Origin: Treponema sp. | Lineage (GTDB): Bacteria; Spirochaetota; Spirochaetia; Treponematales; Treponemataceae | Direction of reading: 5' to 3' | DNA: 64,000 nucleotides | Assembly (NCBI GenBank): GCA_016286535.1 | Contig: JAEESZ010000003.1 | Coordinates: 62,001 to 126,000, forward strand | Shown here: one piece after another, positions 24,382 through 33,011 of the stretch | Position numbering within the stretch: position 1 is the stretch's first letter | Layout of the letters: each line of letters starts with the position of its first letter | Translations under genes and position numbers: made by a program | The notes under the pieces: generated by a model | Databases searched by the model: none | Told to the model about the DNA's origin: nothing | What the model saw: only the letters and a program-made list of their open reading frames with translations

Positions 24382-25476
24382 CTAGTCTTCAAAAAGTACA
24401 GAATCGCGCTGGCCTTTTACTTCGCCTTTTGCATATTCTACACGACCAATTTTATAAGCCTTCATATCAGGACAATAATCCTTATGATATTTAGAAGCAT
24501 TTTTATTAAACATTTCAATAATTGAATCAGCATCTTTTGCACTTACAGCAAGAACAAAACCAATTCCCATATTGAAAGTATTGTAAATAGAATCTAAGTC
24601 TGCACCACGACGAATAAGTTCACCAAATACTGGAGGAATGTCCCAGCTGTCTCTCTTAATAACAGAAATCAACTGTTTTTTTCCTTCTTTTGCTTTTGGA
24701 TACATACGAGGAATATTTTCGTAGAATCCGCCGCCTGTTACATGAACCATTCCATGAACTGATTTTCTGTATTTTCCAAGAACTTCCATAACTGGTTTTA
24801 CATAAATACGGGTTGGAGTAAGAAGAACTTCTCCAATTGTTTTTCCTGTATCTTTTCCGTCAATTACGAAAGGATCATTAAAGTTCTTTACAAGTTTTCT
24901 TACAAGAGAAAAACCGTTTGAATGAACGCCTGTTGAACTTAAACCAATAAGAACATCACCTTCGCTGATGTTTTCGCCGCTGATCATTTCTTTCTTTTCG
25001 CCAACGCCAACACCAAAGCCTGCAAGGTCATATTTTCCATCATCATAAAAATCAGGCATTTCTGCAGTTTCGCCGCCAAGTAAGGCACAACCGGTATCTA
25101 CACAACCGTCGGCAACTCCCTTTACAAGGTCAGCAGCAACGTCTGCATCAAGTTTTCCACATGCAACGTAATCCAGGAAGAATAAAGTCTGAACACCAGA
25201 ACAAAGAATATCATTTACGCTCATAGCAACACAGTCAATTCCGACTGTATCATATTTTTTCATTTGGAATGCTATATCAAGCTTTGTTCCAACTCCATCA
25301 GTACCGCTGACAATTACAGGATTTTTGTATCCCTTTGGAACCTCAAACATACCATTAAAACTTCCAAGTCCTGTTAAAAGGCCTGGGATTGCAGTTCTTT
25401 TTGCATGCTCTTTGTATTTGTTTACTGCGCGATAGCCTTCTTCTACGTCTACTCCAGATTCTTTGTAAGATGCCAT
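24382..25476 (-). CDS. purM: Phosphoribosylformylglycinamidine cyclo-ligase
   Basis: 364 residues from the ATG at 25476, chosen for the GGAG box 6 bases upstream; a TTG 12 bases earlier overlaps that box. PurM closes the imidazole ring of AIR using ATP. The family features are YKESGVDVEEGYRAV at the N-terminus, SGTDGVGTKLDIA, DCVAMSVNDILCSGVQTLFFLDYVA, LLGGETAEMP, VLIGLSSTGVHSNGFSLVRKL and HVTGGGFYENIPR. It heads a purM-purN transcription unit with its own promoter. Confidence 0.97.
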   Translation of the reverse strand: MASYKESGVDVEEGYRAVNKYKEHAKRTAIPGLLTGLGSFNGMFEVPKGYKNPVIVSGTDGVGTKLDIAFQMKKYDTVGIDCVAMSVNDILCSGVQTLFFLDYVACGKLDADVAADLVKGVADGCVDTGCALLGGETAEMPDFYDDGKYDLAGFGVGVGEKKEMISGENISEGDVLIGLSSTGVHSNGFSLVRKLVKNFNDPFVIDGKDTGKTIGEVLLTPTRIYVKPVMEVLGKYRKSVHGMVHVTGGGFYENIPRMYPKAKEGKKQLISVIKRDSWDIPPVFGELIRRGADLDSIYNTFNMGIGFVLAVSAKDADSIIEMFNKNASKYHKDYCPDMKAYKIGRVEYAKGEVKGQRDSVLFED

Positions 25477-25508
25477 TATATTCTCCAAAATATATAAAAT
25501 ATATTTTT

Positions 25509-25537
25509 ATTATAGTGAAAATTGAGCTATTTGAAAA
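25509..25537 (-). promoter_or_regulatory. Promoter of purM-purN
   Basis: On the minus strand TTTTCA (25537-25532), 17 bases, TATAAT (25514-25509), about 33 bases before the purM start codon. No PurR-type palindrome is evident. Confidence 0.55.
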
Positions 25538-25547
25538 CTAGGGCAGA

Positions 25548-25590
25548 AAAAATGCTCGCGCAAAAGCCGAACCCTGCTCGCGCATTTTGA
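25548..25590. repeat. Short GC-rich inverted/direct repeat upstream of purM
   Basis: AAAATGC and GCATTTT are inverted around two direct copies of TGCTCGCGCA (within 25552-25585). The block lies between divergent purM and the FAD oxidoreductase gene, outside both promoters. Its base composition differs from the flanks. Confidence 0.45.
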
Positions 25591-25655
25591 GTTTATTTAC
25601 ATAACGCGTTTGCGCTGAATGCTGCAGTCTTGTTTTCCAAATACCGCATTTCTTT

Positions 25656-25661
25656 TATAAT
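25656..25661 (+). promoter_or_regulatory. -10 box seven bases before the FAD oxidoreductase start codon
   Basis: TATAAT at 25656-25661, with the ATG at 25669. Transcription should begin at or within a base or two of the start codon and no SD is present, so the message is probably leaderless. The -35 is weak (TTTCCA at 25634 with a 16-base spacer). Confidence 0.55.
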
Positions 25662-25668
25662 ACAAAAT

Positions 25669-27294
25669 ATGATTACAGATATTACAATCACAGTAAAACC
25701 CGAGGAGCAGAATAACAATACCCTCATCAAAAAACTTGCAGCTAAAGAACTTTTTAAACAGAATATTCAGCTTAAAAAAGGCGAAGATTTTTCTCTTGTC
25801 TTTATAAAAAAATCAATTGACGCAAGGCACGGAAGCGTAAAAATACACCTTAAGTATAAGGCCTATATTGGCGAAGAAATTGATGACAAAACTTTAAATG
25901 GGCAGGACCAGCTTCCACAATGGAAAAAGGCAGACTCAGGTAAAAGTGTTTTAATTATCGGTTCAGGACCTGCCGGTCTTTTTGCAGCCCTCAAACTTTT
26001 AGAAAAAGGAATTAAACCTGTAATTCTGGAAAGAGGCTGCGAAACTTCTCAAAGAAGAAAAGATATTGCCCTTATAAGCCGGGAAAAGAAAGTTGACAAT
26101 AACAGCAACTATTGCTTTGGGGAAGGTGGAGCCGGAACTTTTTCTGACGGAAAACTTTATACCAGAAGTAACAAACGCGGAAACATTGACCGCATACTCC
26201 AGATTTTTGTTTATTTTGGAGCCGATAAATCTATTCTTACAGATGCCCACCCTCACATTGGAACAAATAAACTTCCTCTGGTTATTAACAACATGAGAAA
26301 TAAGATTATTGAACTTGGCGGGGAAGTTCATTTTAACACAAGGGTTACAGACCTTATTCTTGATTCAAAAGACAATGAAATCTGCGTAAAGGGAGTAAAA
26401 AGCCAGAACACCCTTAACGGTCAGGAAAAAGATTTTTACGCATCTGCAGTAATTCTTGCCACAGGTCATTCTGCTTCCGACATTTACAGGATGATTGCAA
26501 AAATTAATCCTAAAAGTCTTGAAGCAAAAACCTTTGCGGCAGGAGTCAGAGTTGAACACCCTCGCAGCCTTATTGATAAAATCCAGTACCACGGAAAAGA
26601 TCAGGGCCAGCTGGGTGCTGCAGAATACAGGGTTACTGCCCAGGTTGAAGGCCGGGGCGTATATTCTTTCTGTATGTGCCCGGGCGGCTTTGTAGTTCCT
26701 TCTGCCAGCAGTGAAGGCGAAATTGTTGTAAACGGCATGAGTGCAAAAGAAAGAAACTCTAAATGGTCTAATGCTGCAATTGTTGTAGAAACAAGACCGG
26801 AAGATATTCCTCAAAACTTTATTGAAGAAGCAAAAGCTGACGGATGCCAGGCTCTGGCAGGACTTTACTTCAGAACATATCTTGAAAAACTTGCTGCAGA
26901 AAATGGAAATGGCCAGGAAGCTCCGGCCCAGCGCCTTACAGATTTTATTAAAAACGTAAAATCAAAAGATTTTCCACCTTCAAGTTACACACCGGGCATA
27001 GTTTCTTCCAATCTGAACGAGTGGCTGCCCCCTCATCTTAAAGACAAGCTTAAAAAAGGCTTTGAAGAAATCAATAAAAACATGAAGGGCTTTATTTGCA
27101 GCGATGCAGTTATGATTGCCATAGAAACAAGAACCTCTACTCCTGTAAGAATTCTGCGCGACAAGGAAAATTGTCAGTGCCAGGGAATTAAAAATCTTTA
27201 CCCGGCAGGCGAAGGCTCGGGTTATTCAGGCGGTATTGTTTCAAGTGCAATGGATGGAGAATTAGTTTGTAATTTTCTGCTTTCTACATTATAA
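25669..27294 (+). CDS. FAD-dependent dehydrogenase (COG2509-type)
   Basis: 541 residues from the ATG at 25669; an upstream TTG at 25630 would extend across the -10 box and is rejected. An N-terminal domain of about 85 residues precedes the FAD-binding motif VLIIGSGPAGLFAALKLLEKG. The glycine-rich CFGEGGAGTFSDGKLYTR and the C-terminal NLYPAGEGSGYSGGIVSSAMDG are diagnostic of this uncharacterised flavoprotein family. The reaction and partner are unknown. It is followed 10 bases later by a membrane HTH regulator, suggesting co-transcription. Confidence 0.9.
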   Translation: MITDITITVKPEEQNNNTLIKKLAAKELFKQNIQLKKGEDFSLVFIKKSIDARHGSVKIHLKYKAYIGEEIDDKTLNGQDQLPQWKKADSGKSVLIIGSGPAGLFAALKLLEKGIKPVILERGCETSQRRKDIALISREKKVDNNSNYCFGEGGAGTFSDGKLYTRSNKRGNIDRILQIFVYFGADKSILTDAHPHIGTNKLPLVINNMRNKIIELGGEVHFNTRVTDLILDSKDNEICVKGVKSQNTLNGQEKDFYASAVILATGHSASDIYRMIAKINPKSLEAKTFAAGVRVEHPRSLIDKIQYHGKDQGQLGAAEYRVTAQVEGRGVYSFCMCPGGFVVPSASSEGEIVVNGMSAKERNSKWSNAAIVVETRPEDIPQNFIEEAKADGCQALAGLYFRTYLEKLAAENGNGQEAPAQRLTDFIKNVKSKDFPPSSYTPGIVSSNLNEWLPPHLKDKLKKGFEEINKNMKGFICSDAVMIAIETRTSTPVRILRDKENCQCQGIKNLYPAGEGSGYSGGIVSSAMDGELVCNFLLSTL

Positions 27295-27304
27295 TTTTAA
27301 CAAT

Positions 27305-28066
27305 ATGAAGAAAAGATGGATTACAACGGAGAGGGTTGTAGCTATCACTGCTTCACTTTTTTTATCGTTTTCAGTTGTTGCAAGCTTTTTTTTCTTAGGA
27401 GAAGACCCAAATTGTATTATTCCACGATCTGATTTATTTGCACCTGTTATACATGGGCTTTGCCTTATATTATCAATAATCTGTATTTTTAAACCGGCTT
27501 TTAAACTCGAATTTTCAATAATGCAGATTGAAGCAATTCTAACAATTAATGTCGGCTACCAGTATATGGGAGTTTTCTTATTTTATGGTTCCATGTTCCT
27601 GTTTTTGTGCCAGCAGGTTCCATACAGAAAAACCATTTATGCAATTGTTAACTTTCTCTTAATTCATTTAATCTCAATTGTTATGTCTTACAGACATGGT
27701 CTGGCAATCACTTTCCTGACTGTAGTCTGCTCTGTTTTTTACGGCGCCTTCTTCTTCTGGATTTACACAATCTTAAAACAGAAGTTCGAATGCTTTACTC
27801 CAGCACACATAGAAAAACACTCCCTTATAAATGGAGTAAGACCAGGAGAGCCTCTTGTACTTTCTGACTACAACCTTACAGAAAGACAGAAGCACTTTGT
27901 AATTGATAACATTAAAGAAAAATTAGCTTACAAAGACATAAGCGAAAAATACAACGTTAGTATTTCAACAGTTAAAAAAGAATTTACTCAAATCTTTGAT
28001 ATTTTCGGTGTTACAAAATCCGAAGAACTCCACATCTTATTACTTCAATACAAGCTCGTAGAATAA
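27305..28066 (+). CDS. Membrane-anchored LuxR-type HTH regulator
   Basis: 253 residues. The first about 165 contain five or six hydrophobic segments (about 10-32, 46-62, 70-100, 107-125, 128-160). A C-terminal cytoplasmic domain (about 185-253) has the LuxR/GerE helix-turn-helix LTERQKHFVIDNIKEKLAYKDISEKYNVSISTVKKEFTQIFDIFGV. There is no receiver domain, so it is a one-component membrane regulator. The signal and targets are unknown. The family is common in treponemes as far as I recall. It probably shares a message with the FAD oxidoreductase gene. Confidence 0.8.
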   Translation: MKKRWITTERVVAITASLFLSFSVVASFFFLGEDPNCIIPRSDLFAPVIHGLCLILSIICIFKPAFKLEFSIMQIEAILTINVGYQYMGVFLFYGSMFLFLCQQVPYRKTIYAIVNFLLIHLISIVMSYRHGLAITFLTVVCSVFYGAFFFWIYTILKQKFECFTPAHIEKHSLINGVRPGEPLVLSDYNLTERQKHFVIDNIKEKLAYKDISEKYNVSISTVKKEFTQIFDIFGVTKSEELHILLLQYKLVE

Positions 28067-28069
28067 AAA

Positions 28070-28094
28070 AAAAGCCAGTAAACAACTGGCTTTT
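28070..28094. terminator. Bidirectional terminator hairpin
   Basis: AAAAGCCAGT (28070-28079) and ACTGGCTTTT (28085-28094) around a five-base loop. The minus strand has a run of nine T after the stem; the plus strand has only four. It ends the HTH gene and would also stop minus-strand transcription. Confidence 0.75.
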
Positions 28095-28096
28095 AA

Positions 28097-28340
28097 GTGA
28101 AAAAATAATTTTGCGTCCTTTAACAAGGGCTGACTTTTTTAACTCGGGTCCGCAGTCCCATAAACTCTCTAAAATGTCCGGCGTGAACCGATTTATATAA
28201 AAAGAAGGATTCGCGTCTTTAAGATGTTTCAATATTAAATTTTTACAGTAAAAAAAGCAAGAAAATAGAGTAAATGATAATACGATTTAACCAAGGTTAT
28301 TGAAAAATAACCAAGGTTACTAAGTTTTAGGGGATTTTAC
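28097..28340. other. Non-coding interval with possible gene remnant and repeated dyads
   Basis: No supported gene. On the minus strand 28232-28100 can be read as about 45 protein-like residues (HLKDANPSFYINRFTPDILE and on), but from a TTG without SD and with no stop before the terminator, so it may be a decayed gene. At 28289-28321 TAACCAAGGTTA occurs twice; each copy is itself nearly palindromic. These dyads lie after the glnQ-like gene and could help end its transcript. Confidence 0.35.
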
Positions 28341-29063
28341 CTATAGAACTGCGTTTAAAAATTGTTTTAAACGGGCACTTTGAGGATTTTTGAAGATTTG
28401 TTCAGGGCTTCCTTCTTCTGCTATATAGCCGGAATCCATAAAAATAACGCGGTCAGCTACCTCGCGGGCAAAGCCCATTTCGTGGGTAACGACTACCATA
28501 GTCATTCCTTCTCTGGCAAGCTCTTTAATTACATTAAGAACTTCGCCTACCATTTCTGGATCCAGGGCAGAAGTGGGTTCATCAAAGAGAATTACTTCTG
28601 GTTCCATAGCAAGAGCTCTTACAATTGCAATTCTCTGCTTTTGTCCGCCGCTTAAAGTTGAAGGATAAACATTTGCCTTATCCTGTAAGCCGACTTTTTC
28701 GAGTAATTCCATAGCCATCTGCTCTGCTTCTTCCTTACTTTTTAATTTTAAAGAAAGCGGAGCAAGGGTAATATTATCTAAAACAGTCAGATGAGGAAAA
28801 AGATTAAAGTGCTGAAAAACCATTCCCATTTTCTGACGGCATTTATCAATATCAGTTTTAGGATTCATTAAATCTACGCCATCAAAAAGGATATGACCGG
28901 CATCCGGATTTTCCAGACGGTTAAGACAACGAAGGAAAGTGCTTTTTCCGGAACCAGATGGTCCTATTACTACAATCTTTTCACCCTTATTTATTTTTAT
29001 TGAAAGATCTTTGATTACTTCAAGTTTACCAAAACTTATTTTCAGATTATTAACTTCTATCAC
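28341..29063 (-). CDS. Polar amino-acid ABC transporter ATPase (GlnQ-like)
   Basis: 240 residues. Walker [11 protein letters not shown]-loop [19 protein letters not shown], signature [11 protein letters not shown], Walker [15 protein letters not shown], and the H-loop [20 protein letters not shown] are complete. The spacing and wording are those of the GlnQ/ArtP family, which energises uptake of polar amino acids. It overlaps the permease gene by 14 bases, indicating tight coupling. The exact amino acid cannot be read from sequence. Confidence 0.95.
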   Translation of the reverse strand: MIEVNNLKISFGKLEVIKDLSIKINKGEKIVVIGPSGSGKSTFLRCLNRLENPDAGHILFDGVDLMNPKTDIDKCRQKMGMVFQHFNLFPHLTVLDNITLAPLSLKLKSKEEAEQMAMELLEKVGLQDKANVYPSTLSGGQKQRIAIVRALAMEPEVILFDEPTSALDPEMVGEVLNVIKELAREGMTMVVVTHEMGFAREVADRVIFMDSGYIAEEGSPEQIFKNPQSARLKQFLNAVL

Positions 29064-29733
29064 TTCGAGCCAACCTTTTTTCTATAACACCAAAGAACTT
29101 TGTAAGTCCTACGGTCAGGATTAAATAAATTATTGCACAGGTCAACAAAGGAATCCAGGCATTGTAAGTTGAGTTACGAATCATATCTCCGGCCTTTGTT
29201 AAATCCATAACAGCAATAAAACTGGCAACAGAAGTTTCTTTTATAAGAACAATAAATTCACTTGTATAAGTTGGAAGGACAGCTTTAACTGCCTGTGGTA
29301 AAACAATCTTAAATAAAGTCTGCCATTTGCTCAAACCTAAGGAACGGCCTGCCTCTGTCTGTCCGCGATCAATTCCCTGAATTCCTGCCCTGAAGATTTC
29401 TGTACAATAAGCTCCGGAATTAAAACCATAAGCAAGAATTGCAACTAAAAGACGAGGCATGTGTAAAGGGGCAAATACTACAAAGTAGAAAATCATCAGC
29501 TGGGTAGCTAAAGGAATACCACGCAAAACAGTTGTATATAAAGATGCACAGGATTTTGCAACTTTATTATCTGAGATTTTCATTAATGCAAAAAGACAAC
29601 CCAATACAGTTCCAATAAGAATGGCGCAAACGGCAATCAGGAGGGTAACGCCAAGCCCCTTAACAATAAGGAGATAGCGCTGCCCTGCAATCATTGTATC
29701 GTAAATTGTTTGAATAAGAGTTCTTTGATCCAT
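29050..29733 (-). CDS. Amino-acid ABC transporter permease (HisM/GlnP-type)
   Basis: 227 residues with about five membrane segments. Its N-terminal half has [20 protein letters not shown]. The EAA loop reads [28 protein letters not shown], diagnostic of polar amino-acid permeases. It is preceded 6 bases upstream by the binding-protein gene and overlaps the ATPase gene. A single permease gene implies a homodimer. Confidence 0.94.
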   Translation of the reverse strand: MDQRTLIQTIYDTMIAGQRYLLIVKGLGVTLLIAVCAILIGTVLGCLFALMKISDNKVAKSCASLYTTVLRGIPLATQLMIFYFVVFAPLHMPRLLVAILAYGFNSGAYCTEIFRAGIQGIDRGQTEAGRSLGLSKWQTLFKIVLPQAVKAVLPTYTSEFIVLIKETSVASFIAVMDLTKAGDMIRNSTYNAWIPLLTCAIIYLILTVGLTKFFGVIEKRLARSDRS

Positions 29734-29739
29734 GAAGTT

Positions 29740-30522
29740 TTATTGACGTACAATGATAACCTGTTCAGAAGCAAAATATGGTTCTGAAAAATCTACATTC
29801 TTTTTTCTTTCTTCTGTTACGCTCATTCCGGCAGCAACAAAATCTACAGTTTCTGCACCTAAAGCAGCAATTAAAGAATCAAAAGCCATATCTACAACTG
29901 TAAGGCTTGAACCACAAGTCTGAGCAATTTTTTCAGAAATTGTTACGTCAAATCCTACAACTTCAGTTCCTTCAACATATTCAAATGGTGGGAAAGAAGC
30001 ATTTGTACCCATTTTAATAACGCTCTTTGATTTATCAGCCTTGAAAGCAGGAATCTTGATGTTTCCGTCTGCAGGCATAAATGCGTTTAATAATTCATCA
30101 TATTCACCATTAGATTTAAGGGTGTTGATTGTAAGATTAATTTTTTCAAGAAGTTCTGTATTTCCCTTTTTTACGGCAATAGCATATTCTTCTTTATTTT
30201 CTGCAAAGTATGGGTCGCGGACAATCTTTAAGTCTGGATTGCGTTTTACAATTTCCAGAGCAGGAAGTTCATCAATTACAACTGCATCAATAGCACCATT
30301 CTTTAAATCAAGAGCGGCATCAATTCCACTTTTGAAACCTGCAATAGAAGCAGCTTTAGACTCTTCCTGAGCCCAGAGATCTCCGGTAGTTCCAGCCTGA
30401 ACACCAATCTTTCTTCCCTGTAAATCTGCAATTGAGTTAATTACAACAGTATTCTTTGCTTTAGAACAAGATGAAAATAAAACTACAAGAGCAGTAACCA
30501 ATACAAAAATGCTTTTTTTCAT
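29740..30522 (-). CDS. Amino-acid-binding lipoprotein, apparently circularly permuted
   Basis: 260 residues, lipobox FSSC (Cys19). It has all parts of an SBP_bac_3 protein but in swapped order. Residues about 27-150 hold what is normally the C-terminal half (LQGRKIGVQAGTTGDLWAQE, DAVVIDELPALEIVK, EEYAIAVKKGNTELLEKIN, NGEYDELLNAFM). A linker (about 151-168) follows, and residues about 169-258 hold the normal N-terminal half (MGTNASFPPFEYVEGTEVVG, DMAFDSLIAAL, AGMSVTEERKKNVDFSEPYF). The new ends fall at the hinge between lobes. It is first in an operon with a matching permease and ATPase and no second binding protein, so it is presumably functional. Confidence 0.93.
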   Translation of the reverse strand: MKKSIFVLVTALVVLFSSCSKAKNTVVINSIADLQGRKIGVQAGTTGDLWAQEESKAASIAGFKSGIDAALDLKNGAIDAVVIDELPALEIVKRNPDLKIVRDPYFAENKEEYAIAVKKGNTELLEKINLTINTLKSNGEYDELLNAFMPADGNIKIPAFKADKSKSVIKMGTNASFPPFEYVEGTEVVGFDVTISEKIAQTCGSSLTVVDMAFDSLIAALGAETVDFVAAGMSVTEERKKNVDFSEPYFASEQVIIVRQ

Positions 30523-30544
30523 AATAAAACCAACCTTTTAATCA

Positions 30545-32992
30545 TTATTTGATTATAACTTTATTCAAATGCCAGATATCTCTTACATAATCTTCGATTG
30601 TACGATCTGAAGAGAATTTTCCGGAATTTGCAATATTCTTTAATGTCATTCTGGCCCATGCTTTTTTATCTGCATAAGCCTGGGCAATTTTTTCTCTTGC
30701 CTGACAATAAGATTCAAAATCTGCAAGAACATAATAAACATCTGGACGCTGACCTTCAACACCATAAATTAAAGAATCATGGAGTTCTTTGAATAACTGA
30801 TGGGTTGGATCGTATGTTCCATCTACCAGCTGTTCAACAACCTTTGCCAGGGCAGGATTGCGGTCAAGGTATTCCTGAGGATTATATGAGTGCTCTGCTT
30901 CCATCTTCTTAATTTCTTCGGTGAGGAGACCGAATACAAAGCCGTTTTCTTTTCCGGCTTCTTCGAAGATTTCAATGTTTGCTCCGTCCATAGTTCCCAG
31001 AGTAAGGGCACCATTAAGCATAAACTTCATGTTGGAAGTTCCTGAAGCTTCAAGTCCGGCTGTAGAAATCTGTTCTGAAACATCTGCTGCAGGGAAGATT
31101 TTTTCTGCTACAGATACTCTGTAATTTTCTACAAAGACAACTCTTAATTTACCGCGTACGCGACGGTCATTATTAATTCTATCTGCTACAGTGTTGATAA
31201 GCTTAATAATAGATTTTGCACGGCGATAACCTGAAGCTGCTTTTGCACCGAAGATAAAAGTACGGGCAGGTGGATTGTAAGAAGGATCTTCTACAATTCT
31301 GTTGTACAAATACATAACATTCAGGATGTTTAAAAGCTGACGTTTATATTCGTGAAGACGTTTTACCTGTACATCAAAAATAGATTCAGGATCAAGGAAT
31401 TCATTCTGAGTATGTTTAAGGTATTCTGCAAGAGCCTGTTTGTTTTCCATCTTGATTTTAATAAGTTCTTCAAGAGCAGCATCATCATCAAGATATTTTT
31501 CAAGATTCTTTAACTGAGTTAAATCTTTTTCCCAGCCGTGACCAATTCTGTCTGTTATGAATTTTGAAAGTTTTGGATTTGCATTAAGACACCAGCGTCT
31601 CTGAGTAATACCATTTGTCTTGTTGTTGAATTTTTCAGGATAAATTGCATACCAGTCTTTTAATTCGGCAGTCTTTAACAATTCTGTATGTAAAGCTGCA
31701 ACACCGTTTACGCTGAAGCAGGCATGAATTGCCATCCAGGCCATGTAAACCATGTTATTGTGAATAATAGCCATATGCTCGTGTTTGTAATAGTCGTTAG
31801 GGAATTTCTGACGAAGTTCAATTACAAGACGGCGGTTAATTTCTTCTACAATCTGATAGATTCTTGGAAGCAGTCCCTGGAAAATTGCGATTGGCCATTT
31901 TTCAAGAGCTTCGGCAAGAATTGTATGGTTTGTATATGCAAAAGTATGAGTAACTACATCCCAGGCTTCATCCCAGCCTACATTGTATTCATCCATAAGA
32001 ATACGCATAAGTTCAGGAATGGCAACAACAGGGTGTGTATCGTTAAGCTGAATTACATGAAGTTCTGCAAATTTAGAAAAATCTGTACCGTAATCTGCAA
32101 CATAGTGACGAACCAAATCCTGTAAAGAAGCTGAAGAGAAGAAGTACTGCTGTTTTAAGCGCAGTGCCTTTCCGCTTGGTCCATTATCGTTAGGATAGAG
32201 AACACGGCTGATATTTTCTGCAGAGTTCTGGCGTTCAACTGCACGGTTATAATCCATATTATTAAAAAGCTGTAAATCGAAGCCGTTTGGACTTGAAGCC
32301 TGCCAGAGGCGGAGTGTGTTTACAGTTTTTGTATCATAACCGATGATTGGCATATCGTAAGGAGTTGCGGTAACTTCCTCTGCATTTTCAATATGGAAAG
32401 AAGGCTGACCGTCCGGAGTGTGACCATAAGCAATGTTTCCGCCAAATTTTACGGTTACTGCAAGGTCTGAACGCTTAATTTCCCATGGATCGCGGTGGGC
32501 AAGCCAGTTATCAGGATATTCTACCTGGTAACCGTCTTCAATCTTCTGCTCGAACATACCATACTCGTAGCGGATTCCATATCCGTGTCCAGGATAATCA
32601 AGAGTTGCAAGAGAATCCAGGAAGCAGGCTGCAAGGCGGCCTAAACCACCATTTCCAAGACCAGCATCAGGCTCTTCGTCCTCTACCATATCAAAATCTA
32701 TATTCATATCCTGTAAAACTTCTTTTACAGCATCCTTAATTCCGGCATTAATAAGGTTATTGCTTAAGGCACGACCCATTAAAAACTCTGCAGAAAGGTA
32801 ATAAAGCTGTTTTGTAGGCTTCTTTTCGTATTCAGCACGAGTTGCCATCCAGTTTGGCATAATAATTTCTAATGCAGATGCAGAAACAGCATCAAAAAGG
32901 TCATGTTTATTGGCTTGAGAAATGTCTTTTCCATACTGACGTCTCAAACGGGCAGATAAATTAGCCTTAAACTCTTCTTTGTTAAATTCCAT
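30545..32992 (-). CDS. glgP: Glycogen phosphorylase
   Basis: 815 residues, usual length. It releases glucose 1-phosphate from glycogen ends. The PLP lysine lies in EASGTSNMKFMLNGALTLGTMDGANIEIFEE. Other family blocks are YLSAEFLMGRALSNNLINAG, GNGGLGRLAACFLDSLATLDYPGHGYGIRYEYG, and VKRLHEYKRQLLN. It lies 20 bases after glgX and 22 before the amino-acid binding-protein gene, all on one strand. With GlgX it makes a complete glycogen breakdown pair. Confidence 0.98.
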   Translation of the reverse strand: MEFNKEEFKANLSARLRRQYGKDISQANKHDLFDAVSASALEIIMPNWMATRAEYEKKPTKQLYYLSAEFLMGRALSNNLINAGIKDAVKEVLQDMNIDFDMVEDEEPDAGLGNGGLGRLAACFLDSLATLDYPGHGYGIRYEYGMFEQKIEDGYQVEYPDNWLAHRDPWEIKRSDLAVTVKFGGNIAYGHTPDGQPSFHIENAEEVTATPYDMPIIGYDTKTVNTLRLWQASSPNGFDLQLFNNMDYNRAVERQNSAENISRVLYPNDNGPSGKALRLKQQYFFSSASLQDLVRHYVADYGTDFSKFAELHVIQLNDTHPVVAIPELMRILMDEYNVGWDEAWDVVTHTFAYTNHTILAEALEKWPIAIFQGLLPRIYQIVEEINRRLVIELRQKFPNDYYKHEHMAIIHNNMVYMAWMAIHACFSVNGVAALHTELLKTAELKDWYAIYPEKFNNKTNGITQRRWCLNANPKLSKFITDRIGHGWEKDLTQLKNLEKYLDDDAALEELIKIKMENKQALAEYLKHTQNEFLDPESIFDVQVKRLHEYKRQLLNILNVMYLYNRIVEDPSYNPPARTFIFGAKAASGYRRAKSIIKLINTVADRINNDRRVRGKLRVVFVENYRVSVAEKIFPAADVSEQISTAGLEASGTSNMKFMLNGALTLGTMDGANIEIFEEAGKENGFVFGLLTEEIKKMEAEHSYNPQEYLDRNPALAKVVEQLVDGTYDPTHQLFKELHDSLIYGVEGQRPDVYYVLADFESYCQAREKIAQAYADKKAWARMTLKNIANSGKFSSDRTIEDYVRDIWHLNKVIIK

Positions 32993-33011
32993 ACAAATCC
33001 TCCAATTTTTT

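Noticed and set aside
28011..28232. 73-residue minus-strand ORF
   Set aside because: It starts at TTG without SD, runs through a terminator hairpin and overlaps the HTH gene; at most a remnant.
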